Notes under the pieces: model-generated | The model's input: only the letters and a program-made list of their open reading frames with translations | Database searches by the model: none | What the model was told of the DNA's origin: nothing | Shown here: positions 47,411 to 61,513 of the stretch, piece by piece | Layout of the letters: every line of letters begins with the position of its first letter | How positions within the stretch are numbered: the stretch's first letter is position 1 | Source: Lutraria lutraria | Taxonomy: Eukaryota > Mollusca > Bivalvia > Venerida > Mactridae | Length of the DNA: 64,000 nucleotides | Direction: 5' to 3' | Assembly: GCA_964023205.1 (NCBI GenBank) | Contig: OZ026843.1 | Location: forward strand, 8,417,029 to 8,481,028 | Made by a program: the position numbers and the translations under genes

Positions 47411-49604
47411 TAACATGGACAACAAAGACAGATAGCAGCAGCAATAATAATTATAAGCAGCATCAGCAGCATGAGCAGCAACAATATGCATTGCACAAAA
47501 TCAGATCACAGCGTACCTTACACTACAACACTAAGTGTTTGATGTAACCGATAAATAATAAGGATGCAAGGATTTCAGCTTCAAGGACAGTTTTTATATT
47601 GTATGAAATACATTGTATTTCTATCATTGAGTGCAGCTAATCTCAGCATCATCAGCATTTAGTGAGCACTGAGCTACTCACATAATAAACCAACTGCACC
47701 TGTCTATGTATTAAGAGGTCAACGCGTGATAAATTAGGCTTTCATATCAAGATTCATCAGTACAGAGTTAGTAGTACCACACATTTATCTCATATTTATC
47801 TGGAAAATAAACAGAATTCCCCATTACATTTCAATGTTAACTCATCTCTTACGGACATCAATGATACATAAGCCCTTGAAATGAAATAAAAGTTTTACTC
47901 AGTTATAAAATCACCCATGGGGACCCTCCATAAAATTTCGGAAATTATTATCAATGAATTGGGAACCAAAAGGGAAGCTGTAGTGGAAAGCCGGGCTTCA
48001 GTTTTTAACTGCATAAATCATGAATGGGGGAACAATGAAAGAAAAGTACTCTAATTTTGTGATTTGTTTGCAATTGGGTGTAATTGAGAAAACCCAGGGA
48101 GCCCTAACAAAGGTGTAAAGAGGGGTCAAGGTGAAATAAAACCCTCAACATGAATTATATGAACGCAACAATGAACAAAACAAAGTTGCCAGATTTCAAT
48201 CAGACTAATCTAAAATGACACCAAAAACGTCTTTAGCCTTAAGATTGAATTGAATTGACTGCTGACGCTTTGTTAAAACCTTGATTTTTGAGAAGATCTG
48301 AACGTAGTAATTAAAGTCAATACTGACACTGATTAGCTACAGAGATCTAGGGTGAAAATATTAACATTTAGAGAAGTTTTGAAAATTTGTTTCAAATCTG
48401 ATAAAATAAATATTGTTTATCTTCATTCTCTCTAAAATCTACACTTCAATTTCTTTGTCAAGACAAAGAAAACTTGTTAGATAATTACAAAAACTAAAAA
48501 AAAAAAAACTTAAAAATATCAAAGTTATCAGAAAAAGTTTAACAAAACATGACAAATACCATTTTGTTCATATTATGTTTACTTATTTGCATCTTTGCAA
48601 CACTTTAGAACTAATTTTACAGCTGGCCAACTTCTCTAGTTTAGACAATAACACCCATCCCAACATGTCCAGAAATAAGACCAGAGATTTTATGGTAGTT
48701 TTTTTAGCAAGAAGCAAAACAGGTTGATCAGCATGACAGAATTTACTGTGCAAATAATCTTTTTGTGATCAAGTAATAAAAGTACATAGAATAATTAGTT
48801 TACTAAACACAACAATAATACATATTTTTAGATTCTGAGCTCAATACTAAAAAAGCTAATATAATTATAATCTCAATTTAACCATCAATTAGCAAATTTA
48901 AAGAAAGGAGGTAATGATTTCTCAAAAGTATTAAAAGTAAGCTATTTATGATCATACCAGGTAAGTTAAAATATTTGCTTATTTCTACCGAAGAAGTCAA
49001 GTTACGCACAATGTAGGATTACTGGGCTTAGTGCAGAGAATAAAAAAAAAAAATGATAAAAGCATTGAACAGCAATGTCTGAATGCATACCATGTGCTTT
49101 TTATATGCATAACAGAAAACAATTCATGAAAATTGAACTTAATCATGCAATTAAAATATTCATTACCTTAAAATGCAATAAGTCACATAAAAATTAGAGG
49201 CAGAAAAGCTGCCACCAAATGCTGACAAATGATATCAAAACATGACAACTATGACAAACATACATTATACAGAGATATTATTTCCTCATCATGGCCTGTT
49301 AACAAGCACCAGTATTGTTGTTTCAGGAAATAATAAGAAAATAATGTAAAGTTCCATTGTATTGTGTTACAATAAGGATGAAGTATATCTGAGAATGGGA
49401 AGGCAATGTTTTTTCACCTTCAGAGGAAAGATAGCAGGTCCTTATCAGAAAGGGGGGAAATTGCATACAAATGGGGAAAAAGGAAACAATATTATGACCA
49501 TGTACACACATGCTCCCATATACAAAAGTATATGCATACAAAAGAAAAAGCAACTTAAACACTTGTTTAAACAGCTGTCTCTACGTATTTTGGTTTTCAT
49601 ACAT
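47411..49604. other. gene-free AT-rich stretch
   Basis: A cagcagcagcataagc-like CAG/CAA patch near 47445-47480; otherwise nothing. Confidence 0.45.
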
Positions 49605-49607
49605 GTA

Positions 49608-49783
49608 CGGTATAACCTCTGTAGAGCAACACCATGTGGGAGCTGCAAATATTGGCTGTTGTAAAGAGGTTGTTGCTCTACAAAGGTTAAATTTATAGTA
49701 AATATCAACTTAGGGAAATTTTGAAGGTGTTGTTATAAAGAGGTTGTTGCTCTACAGAGGGCCAATCTGGAGAGGTTGTACTG
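49608..49783. mobile_element. Tc1/mariner-style MITE, 'CAACCTCTC' family, copy 4
   Basis: TA on both sides. Ends are CGGTATAACCTCTGTAGAGC and AGAGGTTGTACTG. The interior is almost the same as copy 2 at 8328-8503, implying fairly recent spread of that sub-type. Confidence 0.9.
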
Positions 49784-50811
49784 TACTTGACTAATGCCAG
49801 TCCTTGTCTTAAAAAGTCCCCTCAGTTATTTTAAACCCTAGATGCAGCTGTAAGTATTGGACATATTTTTCACTGACCAGTACATCAAGAAGCAAAGTTG
49901 CAAACTTGTATCATTAAAATGCAAAAATTACAAGTTCCCACACTGAATATTTCAATAAAATAATCATGAGAAATAAATTCAATGATATCTTCATTCTGCT
50001 TCAAGTATTTTTTTATGATAAATTTTGTGATCAAAGACATCGAGGGTCAATTTTGTTCGATAAAAACTGTCCTTGATCTAAGAATGACCATGTAGAGTAC
50101 TTGACCACTCCTCTGAACTGTAATTTGACCATAAGAAATCACCGTAAAATAGAACAATTAACATGGATGGATGATTTAAAATTCATCACAAAAGGGGGAA
50201 ATTAATGATCCGTCAAAAATCAACCATCCTTCACAATACAATGTAAATATAGTTAGACGGATCAACAAACAAAAGAAATCTGAATAACAAAAAGTGTCAC
50301 CGGTGTTTATATTTATACTACTATGTTACACAATGCTAAAATAAGCCAACCACAGCAGTAGTCAAGTCCACTTAGTATGTTTCCCCATTGATAAACAGCT
50401 TGACTCTGCATTTTATCAATGAAGACCCGAGACATGGGCTGGTGTAACCATCTCAGTACGCTATCTAACAGTTTAACAACACTTAAAGTTTTATGAATGA
50501 AATCTTGACATGATGTGTGTAAATATACTGAAGTGTAGAAAGAACAGGAGAAGACCCTGGTAGCCCTGTGGTGCGTTCATGGTTAACAGGATGTTGGTAC
50601 GGTTAACACTTTGTACATCATATTGTATAAGGTAACGGGGTATTTCATTTTTAATTCATAACGGGATCAAGTTTTCTCATTCAGTGAGAGTAATCTTGTT
50701 ATAAACAGTGGTGCTGCAAAAATACAACATGAAGTTATACACACAGATCTTCTCTGAAAATATATCAAGATTTAATATAGCTTGGAATTTCAAAATTATA
50801 CATCTTAAATA

Positions 50812-50950
50812 AAGTGCAACCGCTCCAAAGCAACACCCTATGGGAATAACAAAATTATGTTGTAGTTGAGAGGTTGTTGCTCAAGAGAAGCTAAATGTTG
50901 CTGAAGGCAGGTTGTTGCTCAAGAGAGGGCCGCTCTGGAGTGGTTGTATG
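50812..50950. mobile_element. Tc1/mariner-style MITE, 'CAACCTCTC' family, copy 5
   Basis: TA on both sides, ends AAGTGCAACCGCTCCAAAGC and GAGTGGTTGTATG. Shorter than the other copies (139 bp) but keeps gaggttgttgctcaagaga and gggccgctctgg. Confidence 0.85.
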
Positions 50951-51712
50951 TAATAATAATTTTTTATACTAAGTTAAGACAGCACTTCACCAATATACCA
51001 GTAGGTGGCTATATTTTAATGAGCCGTCACAAAAATGGGTCACTTGGCTGATTAATAATTGTTTTCCCCATTTTTTATATTTATGACATTTAGCACGGAA
51101 TGTCTCAAGTCTCCAATGTACTGCATTATTTCCTTAACTAATGAATCCATGCCTGAAATAAGAAAACTAATATCAGACTTTGAAGGCGGAAAAATATTGG
51201 CATTATGAAATAGTTGCTATCATTAAAGACACAAAACAGAAAACAATGTTGAAGGAATGCTAACAACTTGTCTCATTAAATAATCTCTCTGATAAATCAT
51301 GGGAATCTCAAATTTTAGTTCACAGACATTACATAATTTGACACAAAAAATAATTCATTATAAAGAGATTTATTGGATATTTGAATACTTATAATCTCAG
51401 TATGAAATTTAACCCAATATTTGCACTGACTTCAGTCAACTATAGTCACAAAAAAATTCAATCAAAAATGAAAAATGGCATGCAGCATCATATTTATCAA
51501 GATATCAAATCTTCATTAATATAAAGCGTAGTTCAACATCGGTCCAAATTTTATTCATTAACGAATGCTACACATTCCTAGGATAGCAGACTGATTTGGA
51601 ATTTCGTCAAACAATAGAGAGACACAAACAAACAAGTATATTTATAGAAAGCATTCAAGATAATTCACCAACGGACATCTTGAAGAATCATTTTTAAATT
51701 TCCTGTTTCAGC

Positions 51713-51858
51713 TTTGTTTGTTTCGGCGGGTTTAACACCATGTTGCAACAAATTTTCAGTTATATACGACGGCTAGTTCTCCAAACCTGTTTTCCCATAC
51801 TGTAAACCCTTCTACAACTTCAAGCCGCCAACTTTTCCACATATGGAGGAAAATTGAC
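51713..51858 (-). repeat. SINE 3' part, minus strand
   Basis: Plus-strand reading: tttgtttgtttcggcgggtt, taacaccatgttgcaacaa, then gacggctagttctccaaacc ... gccaacttttccacatatgg. On the minus strand it ends in a cgaaacaaacaaa tail. The tRNA head is not seen. Confidence 0.6.
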
Positions 51859-53495
51859 ATTTTGTCAAATTTTCACAGAAATGTATTATGATCTGCCATG
51901 ACATGACAGAGGTTCCTTGATTTCAACATCTCATAAATATTTTTACCTTGTTCAGAGCCTGCTTTCCTCTTCATCCACAAAAATATAGTACATTCAGCAT
52001 TCTAATCAACATAATATTAATTTATTAAGTCAAGATTTGACTAAAAATGTCATCTACTTTTAGGTAGCTTCATTCAAAACAAGGAAATTAATACATTAGC
52101 ATAATTAGTACGTCACACAGACAAATAAATGTCATAGCTAAAAATACAAAACAGACAAGGTCACCGCATTGAAACAATAAACAACTAAACCCAACTTGAA
52201 GCTTGTTATTTACACTTTCTAATTTTAATTGCAACAAAACCAGTGATATATCTTAATCAAAGTACTGGAAGTACTGTAGTTACTGGGAAACTACAAAACA
52301 ATCACAAAATTTGAGAAAATACTTAGCTACTTTTTCAAAGCTTATTATGAGACCAAATAGATTTCGATATCAATACCATGATAATATCAATTAAATAGTT
52401 CTAAATCATTAATGAACAATGAATCAATTAGTTCTTACATAAGAATTACGTTTGTTTCTGGGACCTGTAAATGGCTAAAAACAAGAGCCATAACTTCAAA
52501 TCAGGGCATAAAACAATATAATAACAATTCAGATAATAATCAAATTTTTTTCTTGCAAGATTGTAACTTAATGTTGCATGGTATATTATGAACAGAAGAC
52601 TGCTGGCTAGAAAAATCATCTGAATTATTAATTTTAATTACTGCATCATATACAGTATACTGCCTCTTGGAAGTTGGCATCTGAAGCACCAAATCTAGTC
52701 TACACCAATATAAAACATTGCCAATAATAAACACTGCCGATTATTTTGTCAAAGAAATGTAACTCTTGCTATCAAAAAGGTGTTACCACCACTTTTTCTT
52801 TTAGTATGTTCGTACATGATTGTATTATTACTTGAGTACTTCCATCAGCTTAGAAATACAAGCATTACGTTTATAGCCTTAGAGTAAATCTTGATTGACA
52901 CAAGATAAAATCTAATTAATGCAAACAATATAGATTTATTTGTCACACCTTATACTTGTAAATTAAATCATCAGGACATATAGACAGAGTAAATTAAACC
53001 TGATATAACTTTTTAATATAATGTAAGTGTTTTAATATTTGCTGTTTTAATGGAGGCGGGACATGGGTTTATTTTGGCGGTCGGCTAGCAATGAAAGTGC
53101 CAAATATAGAACTCGCCACTTCAAGAACAGCTTAAAACCGCCAAATTTTGCACCCGCAGAAATAAAGACGTATACAGTATTACAGAATATTTATTACAGT
53201 CATAATTAACTCAAAGCTGCAATGTTAGGTGCCATATTACAAACATAATGCGATATGACGAGCATACAATACATAAACATGTCATAATTCCATCAAATTT
53301 TCTAATTCTATACTTCAACTGCAGAGATAAAACACATCATTTTCTTAATAAATAAACGCTCTAATGAAAAGGGAGGAACAAGAAACTTAATTAGAGAAGT
53401 ATCAACCTTATTAACTGAATTATGGCCTCTGTCAGCCGAATGTTTACAGCAGACTAAGATCTTCATTCAATGAAATATTAAGCTGACTTAGGTAA
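51859..53495. other. gene-free AT-rich stretch
   Basis: No exon. atcaaagtactggaagtact at 52257 is a small piece of the 'agtactttcagta' repeat on the minus strand. Confidence 0.45.
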
Positions 53496-53496
53496 A

Positions 53497-53812
53497 ACTA
53501 GAGCTGCCACAGAGGTGACTAATACCCCCACCGCCGCTTTGACACTAATACTGCAATAGTACACTACACGGCTAAGTTCAGGGGGACATAACTCTGCAAT
53601 GAGTGAATCGCTGGGCATGAAAATTGTGTCTTGCACATCTACACTTCATGGTGATAACATATTTCAAGTTTCATTGCAATAGCTTAAAAAATGTGGAAGT
53701 AGTTTGCTCCACAAACTTTCTGCGGATGGACCGACTGACCGACCGACCAACCGACCGACCGCCAGAGTGACTCCAATATACCCCCTCTCAAACTTCATTT
53801 GCGGGGTATAAA
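53497..53812 (+). repeat. dispersed bivalve-type repeat with GACC tract and terminal hairpin
   Basis: Starts tagagctgccacagaggtga, then gggggacataactctgcaat, tgtcttgcacatctacactt, a (gacc/ccga)n tract (53729-53762), and ends in a hairpin formed by atatacccc and ggggtata. A partial relative lies at 54889-55072. The 3' hairpin invites comparison with Helitron-like ends, but no diagnostic terminus is evident. Confidence 0.6.
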
Positions 53813-53884
53813 AATATCACATGACTTGAGTAGTATTTGTGGCTTTCATCATTTCCCAACATTTGGTACAAGACAAAATTGACT

Positions 53885-54010
53885 AAGAAATCAAAGTACT
53901 GAAAGTACTCAAGGAAAGTGAACTTAAATAGACTTGCTCTGCAATATGGTGCTGGAACTAAATGGCAAATGTAGACATACTTAGTACTTTGGTCCGCATC
54001 AAAATTCATG
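53885..54010 (-). repeat. dispersed 'agtactttcagta' repeat, copy 2
   Basis: Minus-strand sequence atgaattttgatgcggacca ... agtactttcagtactttgat aligns with the copies at 8093-8240 and 57308-57440. Confidence 0.75.
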
Positions 54011-54888
54011 CCAGGCGATTGACAGCTATCATTCAGTTGAAAAAATGCACCAAGTAAAAAGACTTAATTTTAAGTTTTGAAAGTTTAGAACTCACAATGC
54101 TTACACCCAGTATTTCATCTTAATAAAGCCATCATTGTTTTTTCTTTCTTTTCCAAGGACAAAATGTAATCTAGTTACACTGCATTACTCGCCTCTAAAC
54201 TAAAATTGAATGTAAAATGACAATTTACAAAAAACACAAAACTCTTATAACAGTCTAATTCTTTAAACTGAGAGATAATTTAAGAATGCAAGAATATCAT
54301 TAACCAAATGTTACACTACAAAAAAAATGAAGAATAAAAATGGATGAACAGTTGTATCACTCACAAGCAATTGATTATGTTTCTAAAACTAGCATCATTG
54401 TTAACACAGCAACAAATCTTACACGGACAGAAGAACTGACAAATTTGCAAACACTGGCTGCCAAAAATGTGCCGACAAGATGACACCATGCCAGATTCTA
54501 CGAGATACGCCACAAATTTTAAATTAGGTCAGACTTTGGGGAGACAATCAGCTTACTAATTTGATACAGATTTAAGTGAAGCCATTAAGTGAAACCACCA
54601 GTCTAGATACATCCATGTATCATTAATGAACGTAAACATTTTAAATGATGACATTATAGCTTTGATCAATTTTATTGATCCAATTTTCATTACTTTGATA
54701 CAATGATCTATAATCATATACTGGTGTCTTTTGAGTTCAAACATTTTCTGCACAAACATTTCCAGAGATAGTTCATTACCAGTAATTTCATTACAAGCAT
54801 AATCTATACATTGTTGTTAACTTAATTCTTATTTGAATATATCAATTCAGTTACGAAGATAAAAATGGATACCCACTCAGTACAAAAA

Positions 54889-55072
54889 CAAAAGTGTCTT
54901 GCACATAAACAAATGGATCTAATGAAACTTTCTGCTATGTACTTTCAAAATCCAATCCACCAATGGACAACAGTTATTGAACCGGACAGATGCACATACA
55001 CACACAAGACTGACAAGGTGACACCTGCATAACCCCCCCAAGCTTCGTTTGTGAGGGTATGAAAGGGTCGAT
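54889..55072 (+). repeat. partial copy of the 53497-53812 repeat
   Basis: Shares aagtgtcttgcacata, a cagacggac-like patch (ggacagatgcaca) and the end hairpin (cataaccccccc ... gagggtatg). Confidence 0.5.
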
Positions 55073-56036
55073 GGAATTTGTGGAAACCCTGAACTTTTTT
55101 ACACCTTATATATCACTACAGATGTCTGAATTTACCAACACAGATCAGATTTGCAGCTGACATGCAATAATAACATGCTGATTCCAAAATTGAGCTTAAA
55201 AGCAAAATATCATAGGTTTCATGTATAAACAGGCTCAGGTTAGAAATAAGACCTTAGTAGCCTTTGACATGCAGATGCCATTTCAGGTTTTCTATAAATT
55301 AGAGACACATCTTTATTACATCATAATTAATCCTGCCTAATCAAGAACAAGGAACTATGGAATTATAGTTGTGAACATGCCAAATCTCCACAATCCTTGG
55401 AACCATGGTTAGGCTATTCCAGCATGTTTGGTGCAAAGGTATTGCAACTTTCAAACAATTGATTACACATGTTTTGCACAAAACAATTTCAGCATCTACA
55501 AGCTTCTAATGGTTTCTTTATCAGACAAACAACCTCTTTTATCTTCAAACCATCTTGTCTATTAGCTAGTCTATGTACCAACCACCGACCTTCAATGAAG
55601 AAAATCTGCAGAATGAGACAACAGTGAACAGCATCTGTGCCAATAATGTGACAACATTCACATACATCAGACACAAAATGCAACAACAGATTACACCATC
55701 AGATTGAAGGTGAATTCCATTCTTAGAAAACTCAGCTGATATCAGTACTTGCAGATATAACAATCTTATTTTTTATAAAATGCCCTCCCAGTGCAGCTTT
55801 GCGGCAGCTAACCAATAAATACCATGTAACAGTGAATGACAGCCTGGGTCCACCTGTTGCTCCCTGGGCTGACAATTGTTACTCATCCTTTTGTCAGAAA
55901 TCCTGCTTATTCAACATTTTTATGAAGTTAGTATGTACACCATTATTTGACACACCAACAGAACTCTCAACAGTTTGTTTATATCATGCAGATGTGTGTT
56001 GGTACATGATTCACATGTACAAAGAATTGCATTAAA
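55073..56036. other. gene-free stretch
   Basis: Nothing recognisable. Confidence 0.45.
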
Positions 56037-56128
56037 CATTAAGAAGAGTTTAGTCAAGCACTGAACTGTTCATTGCAAGTTCATTGAGAAGAGTTTAATC
56101 AAACACTGAACTGTTCATTGCAAGTTAC
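56037..56128. repeat. 45-bp direct duplication
   Basis: attaagaagagtttagtcaa ... ctgttcattgcaagtt and attgagaagagtttaatcaa ... ctgttcattgcaagtt lie back to back with three or four differences. Confidence 0.9.
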
Positions 56129-57300
56129 ATGTACCACAAATTTCATAAATATGTTATCAATTAGTTGATTTGTTTTCACAATAAAAAGAAGAATTTCAGT
56201 AAAAAAGTAGGTAAAATGGTTGGATAATTGACTTCATAATCTATGGGAGTTTTAGAGTCATGTGATTTCATACACTGGATTACATTGACAAATAACTGTA
56301 GCTTCTTCTCTATCAGAAGGATAAGCAGCTTACTTGACATTTGGTTCTCATTAAAAACATAAGCACTCAGGATCTTTCTTTCCTGAAACCAGTTAAGAGC
56401 ATGTGCGAGCGTAATAAAAATAAAGTTTTAGTAATGACAACCATTTGGGATTGCAGGGTTACATTTTTCCTTTCAATTCCTTGAACTATCAGTGAGATGG
56501 GTAATGATGAAAATTTCTAGCGGATCATCGGGATATAAAGCAGGTTTTCTTGAACGCTATAGTATTTTAACTTCTACTTGAGAAAATTTGAGTTAATGCT
56601 AGACTTGACATACGTTCCTTTACAAACCTAGCTCCACTTGAGATAAACATGGAATAGAATAAGTCAACATGTAGAATGAAAAACAGAGTTTCATAAGCAC
56701 ATGCTTAACTAAGTAAATTATGTTCTTAGCTGTCATGTGCATACACCACACAATGCACTTTCACTTTCAAAATGGCATAATGAATGTGCTATATTCTGGC
56801 AATAGACATGCAGGCATATTGAGGTTGTCTATTTTAAACAGATACACAGGGGATAGGCAAAATGTAAACTTTAATAGACAGATAATTGGATGGTATATAC
56901 ATCGTTCTTGCTTCATATGATATGCAGGAAGTGCACTCTCTTCATGTATATACGTATAATAGACACAATTAAAATAAGGTTCTGTTAATTTGATCACAGA
57001 ATCAAAGACAATCGATATAGAAAACACTGTGCTGACAACTTTGGTTTAATGAAATCTCAAGTTAAATATCATTAGCAGTTAAGATAATTGAGGAGCAGGG
57101 AAGTCATTGTGAGATTTTTGCCCCATAAAAATCATAATATTTTATTTCACAATTAATGCATTGCCAAAAATTAAGACAAATCAATTTAAACACTAAAAGG
57201 AAGAATTTATATCTGTCAAATGCTTACAAAAATATAAGCCAACTTAAATCTTAAGACTGAAACAAAATGTGTAAGTTGGTGTGGAACTGTACTAATAATA
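56129..57300. other. gene-free AT-rich stretch
   Basis: Nothing recognisable. Confidence 0.45.
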
Positions 57301-57307
57301 ATGTTAT

Positions 57308-57440
57308 GAATTTTGATGTGGACCTATGTACTATGTTTTCTCATCCACTATGCAAACATAACTGGTTCCCATTCCATGCTGCAGTGTAAGTCTATGTAAG
57401 TTCAACTTCCATGAGTACTTTCAGTACTTTGATATACATA
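57308..57440 (+). repeat. dispersed 'agtactttcagta' repeat, copy 3
   Basis: gaattttgatgtggacctat, ggttcccattccatgctgca, gtaagtctatgtaagttcaa and ccatgagtactttcagtact follow the order of 8093-8240. Confidence 0.78.
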
Positions 57441-59800
57441 ATGTTATCATATATTTTCATTGTGCTCATTGTGTCTTTCATTTGAAGCGACAGTGATTTA
57501 AGCAAATGTAAAGAGGGGGTAGCATAAAACTAAGCTTGAACCAAATAATGAACAAAGATGAGATAGAAAGGGCTCTAAGTAAACCCTGGGTACATACCAG
57601 GATCAAAACAAGGTATTGACAAATCACTGATGATGTAATAATGAGATAATAAATATTTGGGCATTGAATCTTGAAGATGACAATGTTGATGTACTGAATA
57701 TTAACATATCCTTCAGAAGAAAATGTTCTAAATATCAATATGTGTAAAATTAGTTAAAATAAACAAAATATCGTGGTTTGTTCTGCATTGAAATGGTGAA
57801 AATATCTTAAACAAACAGCCAGTATAATGTTTCCATGACAATAGAAGATCACTTAAACCCATTCAGTAACTACCCTGACTCATGGTGTCTTAAGTTTACG
57901 TTGATTCATTCAAGTGATAGAACATAATATCAACAATGGCCGGTAGAATAATATTATTTACAAAATGCCAACAAAGACTTGAGTATGTCTCGGGAAACAA
58001 TGGGGCGGACGCAACAACTGAAAGCAGATTTTTGTGAATGGGAGTGTCATTTCATTCAGTGACAAAGAAAATCTCATTAGGGTAAAAAACTACTAACATT
58101 TACTTATGTTACTGTTGATTTGTTAAAAACTGTATTGTATCTCTCCGGTTTCATTGAAGAAAATTTTGAGCTCATGCCAAAAACATTTGGATTCAGCAAG
58201 CAAGAAAAAAAATAGCCTATGCAACTAGAATAACAGACAAGGCTGTAGAAACCATATGATTTGTGTTATCTCAATATACATTCATACAACAACCAGTCTA
58301 GCTAGTAGTAGTTTGTAATGAGCAAAAAGTGAGAAAATTCATGGAAATATTTCTTTGGGGGCCAATCAGATATTCTCTCAGTAACTATAGCAAGAACTTG
58401 GTGAGTGATCTGAATTTGCGAATTAAATTAACATAAATCCAAAGGTACAAAAACTAATTACTTGTGGAAAATGTCAAATATTTCTGATACAAGTTGAATA
58501 ATCAGTGATTGATGACATAGAATAAATGGTTGGATTCTTTCTGACTGAAATATCACAATTAATATACTGGCATACTGTAGACATGGCTGGTTCTTAGAGT
58601 AATACATTGCTTTTCTACGTGGAATAATCATTAGATGATTGATTGCTTAAATGACTGACTGATTGAATAAATGAATGATTGATTGTACTGATACTAGAAT
58701 GGTACCATTTGATACAGAATTATCTTGTTAGCAATATTCTGATAAAGACAGCCAAATGAACCAGAACTATTAAAACTAATTCAACACTTGTGGCACCTGC
58801 TGAATACATTTGTATAAAAAAACAACAGATAAATAATCTTTGAAAAAAACACAGCCAGACCATTAATTAATTCCTACAGAGTTTTAGCTTGGAGCCCAAT
58901 GAAATCTAATGACCAAAATTTAACCATCTTAACAAAGCAACCTGGCTAGACTTTCAAGGATATTAAGAGCTGCATATAAAATCTATAATCTGTACTCCTG
59001 TTAATCCCAGGCTCTTTGAACATGTATTTATTATCATACAATACAATTAAACCAAGAAGATTTTCTGTGAAGAGCAGGCCCTATTTCAAAGATCAAATGA
59101 CAGCCTGATAGCCATAAAAACCCTATAATGTTATAAATCTAACCAATTGAGATGAGATGAAGTAGAAAAGGCAGGCCCTGCAAACTCAACTTTAGGGGTC
59201 AATGCAGAGAACACAACCACACCATATCATTAACACAGTGGTCAATCAGGTAAGAGTTGTTTTTTGACTAAACAGCTGATATTTAATTCATGGGAGACGA
59301 AGGAGTGGTCACTCAATTGATGATAAAAATAGACTCGCTATAAAAGTAACAAAATATGAATCAAGCCATTGCTGATTGTGTAGGAGTGACAAAAAATTGC
59401 ACGACCTTAAGAGTTTTTCTAAGCGTAAAACTATTGTTACAGTAGACAAAAAAGTCATAGTTTTATTAATTGGTACAGTTTATGAAATTGACATTTGTAA
59501 GTACATGGAAACATAACCACACACTCAGCTTGATAAGAGGCACATGTGGTATAAAGACCTTAATAACACATCATTATCAATAGCAGAACAATCAATGTAA
59601 ACAGTGGTCTTCAAGATTTCTTATCAAACACTATCTCAGAGTATGTTTCATTTAAAATTTAATCGCAGTAAATAATTTATTGCCAATCAAGTGTGTCAGC
59701 AATCAATCATATTAATGGAATAAAACACAGACAGACACACAAACAATTCTATAATAAGGAAGAGATCCCCACATCCCATGACATGTAAATGAAAGATGAA
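57441..59800. other. gene-free stretch with a degenerate tetranucleotide run
   Basis: 58626-58685 is a worn (gatt/gact/gaat)n run. No exon recognised. Confidence 0.45.
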
Positions 59801-59814
59801 GTACATGTACATAT

Positions 59815-60058
59815 GAAATTCGCACAGATCCGGGCACGGCAAATCTTTTTAAGTCTAACTGTCCTGCTGGACGACAAACTTAGAATTTTAACTAGTTCTA
59901 CATTAATTTCAACTCGTCCTGTGTCAATTTCTACTTATAATTACGTGCGAACAAGTGGATTTGTTGAGCCCTGCAGATCCAAGAACAGTATTGCATCAGA
60001 AATGCTTGTGTGGGTGAGCAAAATGCTACATTTTGTAATAATTCAACATTTACAATAA
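59815..60058. other. composition outlier of unknown nature
   Basis: Richer in GC and CpG than its surroundings, with an 89-codon plus-strand frame (59789-60058). gtcctgctggacgac and actcgtcctgtgtc hint at a partial internal inverted repeat. Could be a mobile-element remnant or an exon of an unrecognised gene. No family seen. Confidence 0.3.
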
Positions 60059-61139
60059 AGCCTGATGTTCGAACAATTCTTGAAAACACCTCAATTTTTT
60101 TCCAGCAGCTAGTCTTCAGTAATTAATTCACAAAGGTATGGTAGTGGTTTTACAGGTGGGATTGGCGGTTTTCGTGGTTTATGCTTTCCACAGCAAATCT
60201 TCAGTTCACTAGGTCACAGTGTCATAACTCCAGCAGTGGATCGACAGTCATTCATGATTTCTACTTCATTCAGTTATTATACATATGCCAGTAATCTTCT
60301 CAATCGTCAGAGAACGCATGAGTCAAGTCTGATTGCAATCTGTTTTTGAATTTACCCAAGAAGTTAATTGGATTAAAGACATAATCTAGACAGGCATAGA
60401 GCAGGTGTAAAGAGAAAACTCATGACAAATCTCTATATATTTCTTATTCAAATTCTGTTACTATGGGTTTAATGCAATTTCAACCTTCTATACATGTAAA
60501 GGATTTCACAATCATAAATGCGTAAGGGTAACCATTGAAATGCTTTTGACATATGAATTGAACTTTTTATTTGAAGGCTTAAAATAGAAATAGCGAGCTT
60601 AATCTAAACATAAAATATCTGTTACCATGTGGACATCTTACGTCAATAAATCTCATATGAGCATGTCGTAAAGAAAAATGACCCGCATTATTTTCAAAGG
60701 AGTCGAGGGCTTTCAGAGGGCTTTCGTGATTACATAGCGTGATTACATAGAATGTTTACATAGCGGGCAAGTTTTTGATAATGTAATGGTGACTATTCAG
60801 AATTGTAATTTTAAATATATTCAATGCTATCAGTATCAAAATAAGTGAGACTTTCTTTATTTCGTATCAAGGACATAAAATAAAATTTAAATCACAAATG
60901 GTGACAGATTTCTGCTTGATCAAGAATGCATCATTTAAAGAGAATTAAAGAATTTTAGGCATTTATAGGAATCACATGAAACGATGTTTAGGAAGAATGT
61001 ATTTAGGAAGAGAAAATTTAGGAGGAAAATAAGTAGAAATAACTGGTATGATAACTAAAACTGCGATGTTCAGCACCCTTTTTATATTTGATTTAAAACA
61101 TTAGGATGGTATTTATGTCAAGCAAAATGGCTGTGCAAT
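60059..61139. other. gene-free stretch
   Basis: Only a small local repeat, tagcgtgattacatag, near 60735-60765. Confidence 0.45.
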
Positions 61140-61513
61140 TAGGGCTGTGGGGAGTATCTGGGTACTTGGGTAATCACGAATTGAATTGAAAAATTGAGTA
61201 CGAATAATTGTCATTACTGAGATTCTTGGTTGGCGATCTTGTTTGTTAACATAAAGTGTATTAATTGTACTTAAAAATCCCTTTTCTCTGAATACACATA
61301 TAGGGTCTCATCGTGGACTATTTGTTTGCCTAGAGATCCAATTGGATCTCTAAAAATTGGGTCACAGGCTCAAACCAGAAAACCAGACTGCAATGTTGAA
61401 GTTTAAAGATGGGTTACTTGATAACAAAAGATTCATGATTAGATTTGTGGATTGTAAGTGTTGAATTGTGGATTGGATTGGATCGTCACTTACCCAACGA
61501 TCCACAGCCCTAT
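61140..61513. mobile_element. hAT-like non-autonomous element
   Basis: Left end TAGGGCTGTGG, right end CCACAGCCCTA, an 11-bp perfect terminal inverted repeat. Both sub-terminal regions carry gggta-tt/acccaa and short caattcaa/ttgaattg repeats (aatccaatccaatccac on the minus strand). TAGGG-TGTG ends are typical of hAT elements. The adjacent eight bases (tgtgcaat, tatacatg) do not match, so the target duplication is lost or the ends are off. Confidence 0.55.
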
